From the NCBI GenBank assembly GCA_964388085.1, contig CAYLZW010000003.1, forward strand, positions 11,219 to 75,218: DNA of 64,000 bases, in the 5' to 3' direction. Positions within the stretch are counted from its first letter, which is position 1. Every line of letters begins with the position of its first letter. Positions 48,552-57,706 of this stretch are shown here, in pieces. The translations under genes and the position numbers were made by a program. This stretch comes from CAYLZW01 sp964388085. GTDB lineage: Bacteria > Myxococcota > UBA727 > CAYLZW01. Below the pieces are notes generated by a model that saw only the letters and a list, made by a program, of their open reading frames with translations, was not told the DNA's origin and did no database searches.

Positions 48552-50123
48552 ATGTCGCTTCTCAGGCGCATGACCTCGAGCCGGGTCCACGTCGCTGAAC
48601 GGGCGCTCCGCAAGGGCGACCTGGCGGGCGCGATCACGGCCATGGAGGCGGCCCTCAACAAAGCGCCCGACGACGTGAAGGCCCGGCGGCAGCTCGCCGA
48701 CACCTACGCGAAGGCCGGTCGCTTCGCGGACGCCGTGCGCGAGCTGACCACCCTGGCGGAGGCCTTCGCCGCCGAGGGCCTGCTGCTCAAGGCCTCGTCC
48801 GCCTACAAGGCCATCCTCGACATCGACCCCGACCACGACGACGCCCAGCAGAAGCTCGCGAGCCTGCAGGCGAACAAGAGCAGCGCGCTCGCCGACGCGG
48901 CGCGGCAGGCCGAGGGCGCTCCTTCGGGTCAAGCTCCGCCACGCTTGCCCGACGACACCACCCTCGACGCCGACGAGCTCGTCGAGGCCGAGGACGTGCT
49001 CGAGGCCGACGACGTCGCCGAAGAGATCGAGCGCTCGCACGAGGACGAGCCCCCGGTGGCCGCGCTCGAGGACGCGACCCTCGAGGTCGAGCCTGCCGCG
49101 CTCGGCATGGAAGACGCCACCCTCGAGGTGGCGGCGCCGGCCGCGCGCGATCTCGAGGACGCGACGATCGAGGTGCAGAACCCCGAAGCCGCCGCGGCGG
49201 AGGCGTTCGAGGCCGACGCCGAGGCCGTCGACGACGCCGAAGAGCTCGAGCTGGAGGACGCCGACGATCTCATCGTCGCCGAGCTCACCTCCCAGGGCGA
49301 TGACGACGTCGAGCTCGATCGCGCGGTGCTGCCGGAGCTGCCGCTGTTCTCGGACCTCCCGCAGCACGCCTTCGACGAGCTCATCAGCGATCTCGACCAG
49401 TGGCGCGTGCCGAGCGGCGCGGTCATCGTGCGCCAGGGCGAGGTCGGGCACAGCTTCTTTGTCGTCGTCAGCGGTGAGGCGCGCGTGGAGCGTGACGGCG
49501 ACGAGCTCGCCACCCTCGGCCGCGGGGAGCTGTTCGGCGAGATGGCGCTGCTCTCGAGGAACCCGCGCGCGGCCTCCGTGGTGGCCGCGTCGGCGTGCGA
49601 GCTGTTCGAGATCAAGCGCGAGCGCATCGACGACCTGATGACGCGCTACCCGTCGGTAGAGCGCGTGTTGCAGAAGTTCTGCCGGCAGCGGCTGCTCTCG
49701 AACGTGCTGCGCGCGTCGCTCTTCGAGGGCCTCGACGAGACGCTCGCGCGCGAGATGATCGGCGCCTTCAAGGACAAGCGCGTCTCCATGGGGCAACGCG
49801 TGGTGAGCCAGGGCGACAAGGGCCGCGGGCTGTTCGTGGTCCTCGCCGGCACCCTCGACGTGTCGCGGGAGGACGAGGGCGCCGTGCGTACGGTCTCCCA
49901 GCTCGCCGAGGGCGACGTGTTCGGTGAGATGTCGCTGATCTTCGGCGAGCCGGCGTCCGCGTCCGTGATGGCGCTCTCGAACACGACGCTGCTGACGCTG
50001 TCGCAGAAGGGCTTCCAGGCGTTCTGCAAGCGCCACCCAGTCATGAAGCGGCGCCTCGAGGCGCTCGCGCGCGGCCGCCGTGACGGGAACGCCAACGCCA
50101 AAAGCGGCGACGCGGCCGAGTGA
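48552..50123 (+). CDS. TPR protein with two cyclic-nucleotide-binding domains
   Basis: This 523-residue cytoplasmic protein has N-terminal TPR-like helices (about 10-110; AERALRKGDLAGAITAMEAAL), then a strongly acidic Glu/Asp/Ala linker (about 135-250). Two cNMP-binding beta barrels follow. The first (about 258-370) has RQGEVGHSFFVVVSGEARV and GELFGEMALLSRNPRAASV. The second (about 385-500) has SQGDKGRGLFVVLAGTLDV and GDVFGEMSLIFGEPASASV. Both keep the FGEMxL phosphate-cassette pattern with a following Arg-Ala-Ala or Ala-Ser-Ala. The first has the canonical Arg. The second has Pro-Ala-Ser in its place and may bind differently. No DNA-binding or kinase domain is attached, so it is probably an adaptor. 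An internal ATG at 48570 is an alternative start. Confidence 0.85.
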   Translation: MSLLRRMTSSRVHVAERALRKGDLAGAITAMEAALNKAPDDVKARRQLADTYAKAGRFADAVRELTTLAEAFAAEGLLLKASSAYKAILDIDPDHDDAQQKLASLQANKSSALADAARQAEGAPSGQAPPRLPDDTTLDADELVEAEDVLEADDVAEEIERSHEDEPPVAALEDATLEVEPAALGMEDATLEVAAPAARDLEDATIEVQNPEAAAAEAFEADAEAVDDAEELELEDADDLIVAELTSQGDDDVELDRAVLPELPLFSDLPQHAFDELISDLDQWRVPSGAVIVRQGEVGHSFFVVVSGEARVERDGDELATLGRGELFGEMALLSRNPRAASVVAASACELFEIKRERIDDLMTRYPSVERVLQKFCRQRLLSNVLRASLFEGLDETLAREMIGAFKDKRVSMGQRVVSQGDKGRGLFVVLAGTLDVSREDEGAVRTVSQLAEGDVFGEMSLIFGEPASASVMALSNTTLLTLSQKGFQAFCKRHPVMKRRLEALARGRRDGNANAKSGDAAE

Positions 50124-50171
50124 CGTTACAGTCTCCGCGATGGCCGCGCTGACGACGAGGAGAGCTCCGCG

Positions 50172-50687
50172 ATGAAGGCAGCGGCCAAGACACCGCGCGT
50201 AGGCGTCGTCATGGGATCGAGCTCGGACTGGGCGACGCTCGAGCACGCGACCGCGCTGCTCGACGAGCTGCAGGTGCCCTACGAGGCGCGCGTGGTGTCC
50301 GCGCACCGCACACCGGACCTGCTGTTCCAGTACGCGGAGCAGGCCGCCGAGCGCGGGCTGCGCGTCATCATCGCGGGCGCCGGCGGCGCGGCGCACCTGC
50401 CGGGCATGCTGGCGGCCAAGACGTGGATCCCCGTCCTCGGGGTGCCGGTGCAGAGCCGCGCGTTGAACGGCCTCGACTCGCTGCTCTCCATCGTGCAGAT
50501 GCCGCGCGGCGTCCCCGTCGGCACGCTCGCCATCGGGCCGGCCGGCGCCGCCAACGCGGCCCTGCTCGCCGCCGCCATGCTCGCGCACGATCACGACGAC
50601 GTCCGCGCCGCGCTGCTGCGCTTTCGCAGCGCCCAGACCGACGCCGCGCTGTCCGCGAAGCTGCCGCCCCCGGCCGCGAAGGAGTAG
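50172..50687 (+). CDS. purE: N5-carboxyaminoimidazole ribonucleotide mutase
   Basis: This 171-residue class I PurE has the GSSSDW signature (16-21), VSAHRTPD with the catalytic His, and GAGGAAHLPGMLAA. The octamer-forming core is complete. It converts N5-CAIR to CAIR in purine synthesis. The ATG has GAGGAGAG upstream. It lies four bases before purK, the enzyme that supplies its substrate, so they form a standard purEK pair. Confidence 0.96.
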   Translation: MKAAAKTPRVGVVMGSSSDWATLEHATALLDELQVPYEARVVSAHRTPDLLFQYAEQAAERGLRVIIAGAGGAAHLPGMLAAKTWIPVLGVPVQSRALNGLDSLLSIVQMPRGVPVGTLAIGPAGAANAALLAAAMLAHDHDDVRAALLRFRSAQTDAALSAKLPPPAAKE

Positions 50688-50691
50688 CGCC

Positions 50692-51792
50692 GTGCGCCTC
50701 GGCATCTTCGGCAGCGGTCAGCTCGGCATGATGATGGCGGCGGCCGCTCGGCGCCTGAACGTGGAGCCGACGCTGTTCTCGCCCAAGACCGGTCCGGCCA
50801 GTGACGTCGTGCGGGAGGCAGTGCACGCCCCCTGGAACGAGCTCGACGCGGTCGCGCGCTTCGCCGGCAGCGTCGATGTCGCCACCTACGAGCTCGAGCA
50901 GCTCCCGGCGTCCGTGCTCACGCGCGCGGCCGAGAGCACGCAAGTGTGTCCCCCGATCCCCGTGCTCGAGCAGACCCAGGACCGGCTGCTCGAGCGGCGC
51001 CTGCTCGAAGGGCTCGGCATCGGCGTGGCCCCCTACGTCCACGTCGCCGCCGAGCCTGACCTCGAGGAGGCGGAGTCGAGCGTCGGCTTCCCGCTGGTGC
51101 TGAAGCGAACGCAGGGCGGCTATGACGGCAAGTCCCAGGCACGCGCGCGTGACCGCGCGGAGCTGCACGCGGGCTTTCGCGCCCTGAACGGCCCGTGCAT
51201 CGCCGAGCGCTTCTTGCGCTGGAAACGGGAGGTGTCGGTCATCGTCGTGCGCGCGCGCGACGGTGAGCTGCGCGGCTACGAGCCGGTCGAGAACGAGCAC
51301 GTGGACGGCATCTTGCGCGTGTCGCGCGCGCCCGCTTCGCTCGGGGACGACGAGCGGAAGGCGCTGTTCGGCATCGCGCGCACGATCGCCAACTCGACGA
51401 GTTACGTCGGCGTGCTGACGGTGGAGCTGTTCGACACCGACGACGGCTGGCTGGTGAACGAGCTGGCGCCGCGCGTGCACAACTCCGGGCACTGGACCAT
51501 CGAGGGCGCCGAGACCAGCCAATTCGAGAACCACGTGCGCGCGGTCTGCGGACTGCCGCTCGGATCCACGTCACTCCGTGGACCGAGCGCCATGGTGAAC
51601 GTCATCGGCGAGGTGCCGTCCGGCTTCAGCGCGCTGCTCGAGGTGCCGGGCGCGGCGATGCACCTCTACGGCAAGTCGGCGGCGCCAGGACGCAAGCTCG
51701 GCCACGTGACGGTGACCGCCCCCGACGAGCGCACGCTCGACGAGCGGCTGGCGCGCGTGCGGCGGATCATCGACGCTGGCGCGCCTCGCTAG
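50692..51792 (+). CDS. purK: N5-carboxyaminoimidazole ribonucleotide synthase
   Basis: From a GTG start this encodes 366 residues of ATP-grasp fold. FGSGQLGMMMAAAARRLNV begins the N-terminal domain. PLVLKRTQGGYDGKSQ is the glycine-rich ATP loop, and NELAPRVHNSGHWTIEG carries metal and substrate contacts. It uses ATP and bicarbonate to carboxylate AIR to N5-CAIR. It follows purE by four bases and is convergent, with six bases between stops, with the large MYXO-CTERM protein. Length and motifs are normal. Confidence 0.95.
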   Translation: MRLGIFGSGQLGMMMAAAARRLNVEPTLFSPKTGPASDVVREAVHAPWNELDAVARFAGSVDVATYELEQLPASVLTRAAESTQVCPPIPVLEQTQDRLLERRLLEGLGIGVAPYVHVAAEPDLEEAESSVGFPLVLKRTQGGYDGKSQARARDRAELHAGFRALNGPCIAERFLRWKREVSVIVVRARDGELRGYEPVENEHVDGILRVSRAPASLGDDERKALFGIARTIANSTSYVGVLTVELFDTDDGWLVNELAPRVHNSGHWTIEGAETSQFENHVRAVCGLPLGSTSLRGPSAMVNVIGEVPSGFSALLEVPGAAMHLYGKSAAPGRKLGHVTVTAPDERTLDERLARVRRIIDAGAPR

Positions 51793-51798
51793 AAGGGT

Positions 51799-54700
51799 TC
51801 ATACGGCCCGCCGCCGCCGCCGCAGCGGCAGTAGAGCCAGCGCCACGAGCAGCCATGACCCGCTGCCCGCGCCGGTCCCCGTGTTGCAGTCACAGCCGCC
51901 CTCGACGTCATCGACGTCATCGCCGTCATCGCCGTCATCGTCGTGGCTACCGTGGGGGCCGCCATCGTCCTCGTCGCCGGCGTCGGGCCCGCCGTCGCCT
52001 TCCTCGCCGGCCTCGCAGGCGTCACCCGTCCCGTCGCCGTCCGCATCCTCCTGCTCGGGGTCGGGCTCGACGCGGCAGACGTCCCCGGCGTCAGGGACGC
52101 CGTCGTCGTCGCTGTCCTCATCGAGGTAGTCCGGCGTGCCGTCACCATCGCTGTCGACGGGGGGCGTGGCCTCGTCGTCGTCGCCCGCCTCGTCCGCGTC
52201 GCGCACACCGTCGCCGTCCGAGTCGGTGTCCTGAAAGTCAGGGATCCCGTCCTCATCGCTGTCGACCGGCGGCGTGGCCGCGTTGTCGTCGCCGTACTCA
52301 TCGACGTCGGCGATACCGTCGCCGTCCGAGTCGGTGTCCTCACCATCCGGAATGCCATCGCCGTCGGTGTCGAGCGGTAGCGGACCCGCATCGACGTTGG
52401 GTTCGTCGCCGCCGTCCCCGTCCCCGCCGCCGCCGTCTCCTTCGCCGCCGTCCGGCCCCCCGTCCTCGAGCTCCTCCTCGCAGGCGGCGCTGCAGCCGTC
52501 CCCGTCATCGAGGTTGCCGTCATCGCAGAGCTCGCCGGCCTCGGGGTTGTGCAGGCCATCGCCGCAGGCGATCGCCGAGCAGTCGCGGTCGCACGACTCC
52601 GTGTTGACCCCGCCGCTGTCGCACGCCTCCGTCCCGACGACGAGCTCGTCGCCGCACGCAGCGGCGCAGCTGAAGCCGTCGCCGGTGTAACCGACGTCGC
52701 ACGCGCACGAGAAGCTGCCCGCCGCGTTCGTGCAGGAGGCGTTGGCGTGGCAGCCCGCGGCCCCGGTGGCGCACTCGTTGACGTCGACGCAGGTGCTGCC
52801 GTCATCTTGGTAGCCCGCCGGGCAGGTGCAGGAATAGGTGCCCGCTTCATTCAGGCAGGTGCCGGCGCCACACGGGCCAGGCGTCGCCGTACACTCATCG
52901 ACGTCGGTGCAGAGCGAGGGGGAGAGCGTATCGCAGCTCCAGCCGGCCTCGACGGCGCAGGTCGCGCCGCAGCCGTCTCCCGCGGCCACGTCGTCGTCGT
53001 CGCACGCCTCACCGAGGTCGACCACTCCGTCGCCACACTCGCCCATGAGGGACCGCACGCGCACGCCCGGATTGGCGACGGCTGCGTCGGTGTAGGCGAC
53101 CACGAAGCGCGAGCCGTTGAAGGTGAGCGCGGGACCATACGCGTGCCCGCCTGCGTCCACCACGATGTCGGCGCTGTCGAGCACCTGGCCCGACGACGTG
53201 ACGCGCCTGCCCTTGATCCCGACGCCGGCTCCGCTGCCGTCGGAGTCATCCCACGCCACCAGGGTATAGGCTCCGTTGTACGCGGCCGAAGCCCGCCATT
53301 GCGGTCCGGGTCGAGTCGTCAGCGCAAGGCCCTCGCTGTCGGCCACCGCGCCTGCCGCCGACACCACGTTGGACCAGACGTCACTCTCGAAGAAGCTCGT
53401 GTCGTATTGATGCCAGGTCACCAAGAAATTGCCGCCACCGGCCGCGACGGCCGGCTGCATCTGGGCCTGGGCGCTCGTGGCGACGGGGATCGCCGTGGTA
53501 TCGACCACCGCGCCCGTGCTCGACAGGCGTCGACCCAGCACATTGGGAGCGCCACCCTCGCTGTCTTGCCACGCCACCAGGAAGTGACCTCCGTTCCAGG
53601 CGATGGCGGGCGCATCTTGGTTGCCGGCGCCGCCCGCCACCACGATCCGCCCCGCCCCCTGAGGCACCCCCGCCGACGACACGGCGCGGCCGTAGATCTC
53701 GAAATTGCCGCCAGCCTCCAAGCTCGTCCACACGACCTGGTAATCGCTGCCGTTGGACGCGACGTCGGCGTTGTATTCGAAGGACGGGCTGCTCGAGAGG
53801 GTGACCACCGCGTCCATCGTTCCGTCGCCGGTGATCCTCCTGCCGGCGATATCCTCGAGCTCGGTTGCCCAGACCACCAGGAAGCTGCTGCCATTGGATG
53901 CCACTTTGGGCGGGTTGTAGCTGGCGCCGTACAGCAGCCCGTCGGCGATGAGGATCCCGGCCGGCGTGAGCACGGCGCCCGTTGCGGAGAGCAAGACGCC
54001 ATAGGCCGACTGCGCTCCGCCCCGATAATCCAGCCACACGAGCAGCGACTCGCCGCTGGCGAGCGAGGCGATGTCGGGGAGGAGCACGTTGCGCCTCGCC
54101 CCCGTCAAGAGCGTCGGCGGATCGTCGAGCACGCTGCCGTCGGAGCCCTGCACTCTGGTGCCGTAGATCGCGGCGCCGCCCTCGGTCGCGTCGCGGAACG
54201 CGATCTGGAAATCCGTGCCGTCGCTGGCCGCCGCGAGGTCCAGGCCACCGCCGGTCGCCACCAGGATGGGGGCGGCGTCGACCGAGACGCCGTTCTCGGT
54301 CAGGCGGCGAGCCAGAATCTGGTCCGCATCGTCCCACCACGCGATCAAATAGAACGTGCCATTCCAGGTAATGGCCGTCTGGGTGGAGTTGTCGATCGAC
54401 GCGATCGGGATGGCCTGGCCCAGCAGGGCGCCGCTGCCGTCGAGCTTCCGCGCCATGATGGCCTCGTCGGCGCCGGTGTCGATCCGATTTTGCCACCAGA
54501 CCACTACATATTCGTTGCCGGAGGCGACGACGCTGTGCCCGACCTCCCGATGGTCGGGCGTCACGGCGACGCTGATATAGGCGGAGAGGGAGCCGTCAGA
54601 CGCGACCGTGCGCGCCCTGAGATCTCCATAGCCATAGTTCCCCATCACGACCAAATAGTTGCTGCCGTTGAAGGCGATGTCCGGCTTCCCCAGGAAGCGA

Positions 54701-55791
54701 AAGTCATCCATCGCGAAGCCACCCGCCGCGGCGCCGCCCGCGACCGCGCCGGCCTCGCTGACCAAGGCTCCCCACGTCTGGACTCCAGTCCCGCGGGAAT
54801 CCTCCCACGCCACCAGATAGCCGCTGCCGTTGGACGCCACCGAGGGGAGCGCTTGTTGGGCGGCCTGCGTGCAGATCGAGAATTGGCCGCCCAGCGGAAC
54901 GCCGGTCCCCGCGGCGATGAATCGCCCGTAGATGTTGCCGTCGCGCGCCCAGACCGCCAGGTAGTTGGTGCCGTCGAAGGCCACATCGGAGGTGTCCCAG
55001 TAGTTGGTGCCGGCCACACCGATCTGGATACCGCCATAGTCGAGGAGCTCCCCGAGGGCGGTGACCCGCGCGCCCATGATCTCCGCGCCCGCCGAGCGAT
55101 AATCCCGCCACACGACGAGGTACTCGGTTCCGCCCCAGGCGATCGTCACCTCCGCCTGATTGCCGGGTGCCTCCTCGATCGAGTCGCTGGAGACGTCGAC
55201 CTCGGGCCCGATCAGGGGATCGAGCACCACCGGAAATGCAGCGCGCGCGAGCAGCGCCCCCTCGACGCGATAGCGCACCCCGGTGTCGGTGGCCTCGCTG
55301 GCGATGGGGGTGCGCACACCGGCGGCGTCCACCAGCTCGGCGCCGCCGATGCGGACGCGCGGGGTGCCGCTCTCATCGGCCAGGCGAAGCGCGTCGCCCA
55401 CGCGATCGAAGAACGTGAGCCCCTCGGTGGCGAGGTCGATGACGACGTCGCCGCGCGGCCGCTGCCGAATGACCCAGCTCACGAAGACGCCGTCGTCGCC
55501 GACCAGGTGGTGCTCGACGATGCCGGCGGACGACGACAGCAGCGCCTGCGCGGTGTTTCCGCGCACCCACCAATCCGGGGCTGACTCCGACACGGGGCGC
55601 CCCGCGACCTCGACGCCCTCGCTGTAGAAGCGAAAGCCAGCGTCGTCCGCGAAGGCAGCGCGCGCGGCGCCGGGTGTCGCCGGCGTCAGCCGAAGCCCGC
55701 GCTCGTCGTACGCCGCGAGGAAGCCCGCGCCGTACGCCCGAAGCTCGCGCTCTCCGGGCACGGGGCGGATCGCGTGCGAAACTCGCTCCAC
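51799..55791 (-). CDS. 1330-residue repeat protein with DUF4215, EGF, thrombospondin-3 repeats and MYXO-CTERM; cut from its signal peptide
   Basis: The first start after an in-frame TAG is a GTG at 55791. Residues about 190-990 are tandem segments such as VASNGSDYQVVW and WNGGHFLVAWQDS, probably beta-propeller blades. DUF4215/Myxo disulfide repeats (CGDGVVDLGEACDDDD) follow, then two calcium-binding-type EGF domains (DVDECTATPGPCGAGTC and DVNECATGAAGCHANASC) and thrombospondin-3 Asp repeats (DTDSDGDGIADVDE). A C-terminal GGCDCNTGTG plus helix plus RRRRR is a clear MYXO-CTERM. Such a protein must be exported, yet this frame has no signal peptide. The same reading frame upstream (55855-56049) supplies one but ends in TAG. 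So this is either a nonsense-mutated gene, an assembly error or a read-through protein. Confidence 0.82.
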   Translation of the reverse strand: MERVSHAIRPVPGERELRAYGAGFLAAYDERGLRLTPATPGAARAAFADDAGFRFYSEGVEVAGRPVSESAPDWWVRGNTAQALLSSSAGIVEHHLVGDDGVFVSWVIRQRPRGDVVIDLATEGLTFFDRVGDALRLADESGTPRVRIGGAELVDAAGVRTPIASEATDTGVRYRVEGALLARAAFPVVLDPLIGPEVDVSSDSIEEAPGNQAEVTIAWGGTEYLVVWRDYRSAGAEIMGARVTALGELLDYGGIQIGVAGTNYWDTSDVAFDGTNYLAVWARDGNIYGRFIAAGTGVPLGGQFSICTQAAQQALPSVASNGSGYLVAWEDSRGTGVQTWGALVSEAGAVAGGAAAGGFAMDDFRFLGKPDIAFNGSNYLVVMGNYGYGDLRARTVASDGSLSAYISVAVTPDHREVGHSVVASGNEYVVVWWQNRIDTGADEAIMARKLDGSGALLGQAIPIASIDNSTQTAITWNGTFYLIAWWDDADQILARRLTENGVSVDAAPILVATGGGLDLAAASDGTDFQIAFRDATEGGAAIYGTRVQGSDGSVLDDPPTLLTGARRNVLLPDIASLASGESLLVWLDYRGGAQSAYGVLLSATGAVLTPAGILIADGLLYGASYNPPKVASNGSSFLVVWATELEDIAGRRITGDGTMDAVVTLSSSPSFEYNADVASNGSDYQVVWTSLEAGGNFEIYGRAVSSAGVPQGAGRIVVAGGAGNQDAPAIAWNGGHFLVAWQDSEGGAPNVLGRRLSSTGAVVDTTAIPVATSAQAQMQPAVAAGGGNFLVTWHQYDTSFFESDVWSNVVSAAGAVADSEGLALTTRPGPQWRASAAYNGAYTLVAWDDSDGSGAGVGIKGRRVTSSGQVLDSADIVVDAGGHAYGPALTFNGSRFVVAYTDAAVANPGVRVRSLMGECGDGVVDLGEACDDDDVAAGDGCGATCAVEAGWSCDTLSPSLCTDVDECTATPGPCGAGTCLNEAGTYSCTCPAGYQDDGSTCVDVNECATGAAGCHANASCTNAAGSFSCACDVGYTGDGFSCAAACGDELVVGTEACDSGGVNTESCDRDCSAIACGDGLHNPEAGELCDDGNLDDGDGCSAACEEELEDGGPDGGEGDGGGGDGDGGDEPNVDAGPLPLDTDGDGIPDGEDTDSDGDGIADVDEYGDDNAATPPVDSDEDGIPDFQDTDSDGDGVRDADEAGDDDEATPPVDSDGDGTPDYLDEDSDDDGVPDAGDVCRVEPDPEQEDADGDGTGDACEAGEEGDGGPDAGDEDDGGPHGSHDDDGDDGDDVDDVEGGCDCNTGTGAGSGSWLLVALALLPLRRRRRAV

Positions 55792-55854
55792 GACCGCGCT
55801 GATCCCCCGGGTCGCGACCGGCCCGTCCAGGCTCGTGTCGACACGAGCGTGACG

Positions 55855-56049
55855 CTAGAATTCCTCGCCGTAGGGGACCGCCCAAGCCGGGGCGGCGGCG
55901 TCGTCGGCGAGCACCACCATGTCGCCGCGGGCAGCGCTTCCGTCCTCGGCGAGCTCCGCGTCCGCCAAACAGCCGCCGAGGAGCAGGGCCACGCTCAGCG
56001 CCGTCCAAAGCGATGCGGAGCCGACGCGCGTCAACCGTGCACAGACCAT
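55855..56049 (-). CDS. Signal-peptide fragment (64 residues), in frame with the 1330-residue protein
   Basis: The ATG at 56049 opens 64 residues with a signal peptide and lipobox-like LLLGGC (Cys27). It ends GEEF followed by TAG at 55855-55857. The frame is identical to that of the downstream ORF. After the TAG it continues without another stop for 21 codons to the GTG at 55791. The tail beyond Cys27 (LADAELAEDG and onward) has no domain. It is most simply the true N-terminus of the large protein. A free-standing small lipoprotein is possible but less likely. The lipobox together with a MYXO-CTERM would be unusual. Confidence 0.6.
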   Translation of the reverse strand: MVCARLTRVGSASLWTALSVALLLGGCLADAELAEDGSAARGDMVVLADDAAAPAWAVPYGEEF

Positions 56050-56179
56050 GAGAGCCCCCGGCGACACGGTACGTGTCGGACGCACCGCTTAGGGGATCAC
56101 CGTCGAGGTGCCAATGGGGCCGGGCCTATGATCGGCGGCACGACGTCGGAGCAGGCCGCCGAGCGCGGACTGAGCGCCC

Positions 56180-56822
56180 TCATGGCTGCCAGCTCTCGGT
56201 ACAGCCGCCGTCGCCGTAGGTGCGAAAGACGCCGGCAGCCGGATATCGCTCCACGGCGTTGTTCGCGGCCGTGAGCTCGAAGCGGTACGAGCGACAGCCG
56301 GCCGCCTCGTCCACCTCCACCGAATACGTGCCGCGCGCGCCCGTACCGAGCTCGAGCGTGAGCGGGAGCCGGGCTCCGTCGAGGAACGCGACCACCTCGG
56401 AGGGCGCCGTCGAGTCCTCTACGGTGACGAAGAGCTTCACCTTCCCAGGCGAGGCGATGCTGGTCAGGCCCTCGTTCAGGACGTGGCTGCCAGACACGAG
56501 CCGGGGCGAGAGGTCGGGCGTGCGACTGCCCGTCGCGACGTACCAGCGTTGTGAGGCGCCGTCGATCGCGCGGCCGGCGCCCTGCTCGCGGCTCGTCGTC
56601 TTCACCTTCCCCTTCACCTTCGCCCTCACCTTCACCTTCCCCTTCACCTTCGCCCTCACCTTCACCCTCACCCTCACCCTCGCCCTCACCCTCACCCTAG
56701 CCTTCGCCTTCACCCTCGGCGGCGATGACGATCGCCCCGCCGTCGGCTGGAGTGGACGGGCTACACGAAGCGGTGAGCGGTGCGGTGAGCAGCAGTCCCG
56801 CGAGGCTGAGGTGACGGTGCAT
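56180..56822 (-). pseudogene. Glu-Gly-repeat lipoprotein with in-frame TAG and frameshift
   Basis: An ATG at 56822 with GGAGGG upstream opens a good lipoprotein signal (LLLTAPLTASC) followed by a Glu-Gly linker. This stops after 41 residues at TAG (56697-56699), where one base change from GAG would restore the linker. The Glu-Gly linker then continues in that frame for about 30 residues. The C-terminal domain (SHVLNEGLTSIASPGKVK to GGCTESWQP, with two Cys) is in a different frame, ending at 56180. So two lesions separate signal peptide and domain. Glu-Gly linkers after the lipid Cys are common in myxobacterial lipoproteins. The domain resembles bacterial Ig-like surface domains but is not identified. 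Confidence 0.65.
56601..56717. repeat. Hexanucleotide tandem repeat, with an embedded perfect 30-bp duplication
   Basis: About nineteen degenerate copies of GGTGAG/GGTGAA/GGCGAA (minus strand) encode the Glu-Gly linker. Within it, 56601-56630 and 56631-56660 are identical 30-mers. Such tracts expand and contract by slippage. Whole hexamers keep frame, so slippage alone does not explain the frameshift next to it. Confidence 0.9.
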
Positions 56823-57002
56823 CCGGCTCCCTCCTGGTGCGCACAGTACCCCGCCGACCACTGGGGCCAACGCAGGCGATCGGGGGGGCCCGAAATTCTC
56901 GTATCACGCGCAGGTTGCAGCGGCGCCAAGACGTCGTTGCCCTACCCGCCGCCCGGGTGGGATGGTCCCCCCGCGCGACTCAACGCGGAGCGGTGCGAGC
57001 AC

Positions 57003-57683
57003 ATGGACCTCATCCTCGGCCTCGTCGACTTCATCCTGCACATCGATGTGCACCTCGCCGAGATCATCGCCGACTACGGCACGCTCACGTACGTGATCCT
57101 GTTCCTCATCGTCTTCTGTGAGACGGGCCTCGTCGTCACGCCGTTCTTGCCGGGGGACTCGCTGCTGTTCGCGACCGGAGCCCTCTGCGTCTCCCGCGCG
57201 ACCGCCAGCGGCGGAGAGGCCGGGCTCAACGCGCTCTTGATCATTCCGCTGCTGATCGTGGCCGCCATCCTCGGCGACGCGGTCAACTACGCGGTCGGCT
57301 TCAAGGTCGGCCCCGGCTTCCTCGAGCGCGGCAAGATCCGCTTCATCAAGATGGAGCATCTGCTCCGCACGCAGCGCTTCTACGAGAAGCACGGCGGCAA
57401 GACGATCATCCTCGCGCGCTTCATGCCGATCATCCGCACCTTCGCGCCCTTCGTCGCCGGCATCGGCCGCATGCAATATCGGCGCTTCGCGATGTTCAAC
57501 ATCACCGGCGGCGTGCTGTGGGTGACGTCGTTCACGCTGCTCGGGTTCTTCTTCGGCAACCTCCCGATGGTGAAGAAGAACTTCACCTACGTGATCTTCG
57601 GCATCATCCTCCTCTCGGTCATGCCCATCGTCGTCGAGCTGATCAAGGGTTGGCGCCAGAAGGACGCGGGCGCCGCGATCTGA
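57003..57683 (+). CDS. DedA-family membrane protein
   Basis: The ATG at 57003 gives 226 residues. DedA/VTT hallmarks are present: FCETGLVVTPFLPGDSLLFATGAL, GDAVNYAVGF, and FYEKHGGKTIILARFMPIIRTFAPFVAGIGRM, with the conserved Arg and Gly of the re-entrant loop. About five membrane segments are seen. DedA proteins are envelope-homeostasis transporters; recent work links members to flipping undecaprenyl phosphate or phosphatidylethanolamine. It is divergent from the damaged lipoprotein across 180 bp and precedes a small membrane protein by 23 bp. The longer frame upstream runs across non-coding sequence and is not used. Confidence 0.92.
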   Translation: MDLILGLVDFILHIDVHLAEIIADYGTLTYVILFLIVFCETGLVVTPFLPGDSLLFATGALCVSRATASGGEAGLNALLIIPLLIVAAILGDAVNYAVGFKVGPGFLERGKIRFIKMEHLLRTQRFYEKHGGKTIILARFMPIIRTFAPFVAGIGRMQYRRFAMFNITGGVLWVTSFTLLGFFFGNLPMVKKNFTYVIFGIILLSVMPIVVELIKGWRQKDAGAAI

Positions 57684-57706
57684 CATGCTCCCGGGGGAGC
57701 CAGCGG

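Noticed and set aside
55855..56699. General TAG recoding (amber suppression) in this organism
   Set aside because: TAG is the natural stop of several normal genes here (18826-19641, purE, purK), and no suppressor tRNA is seen.
56601..56717. Phase variation by hexamer slippage as the cause of the frameshift
   Set aside because: Gain or loss of whole hexamers, or of the 30-bp unit, keeps the frame, so it cannot create or reverse a one-base shift.
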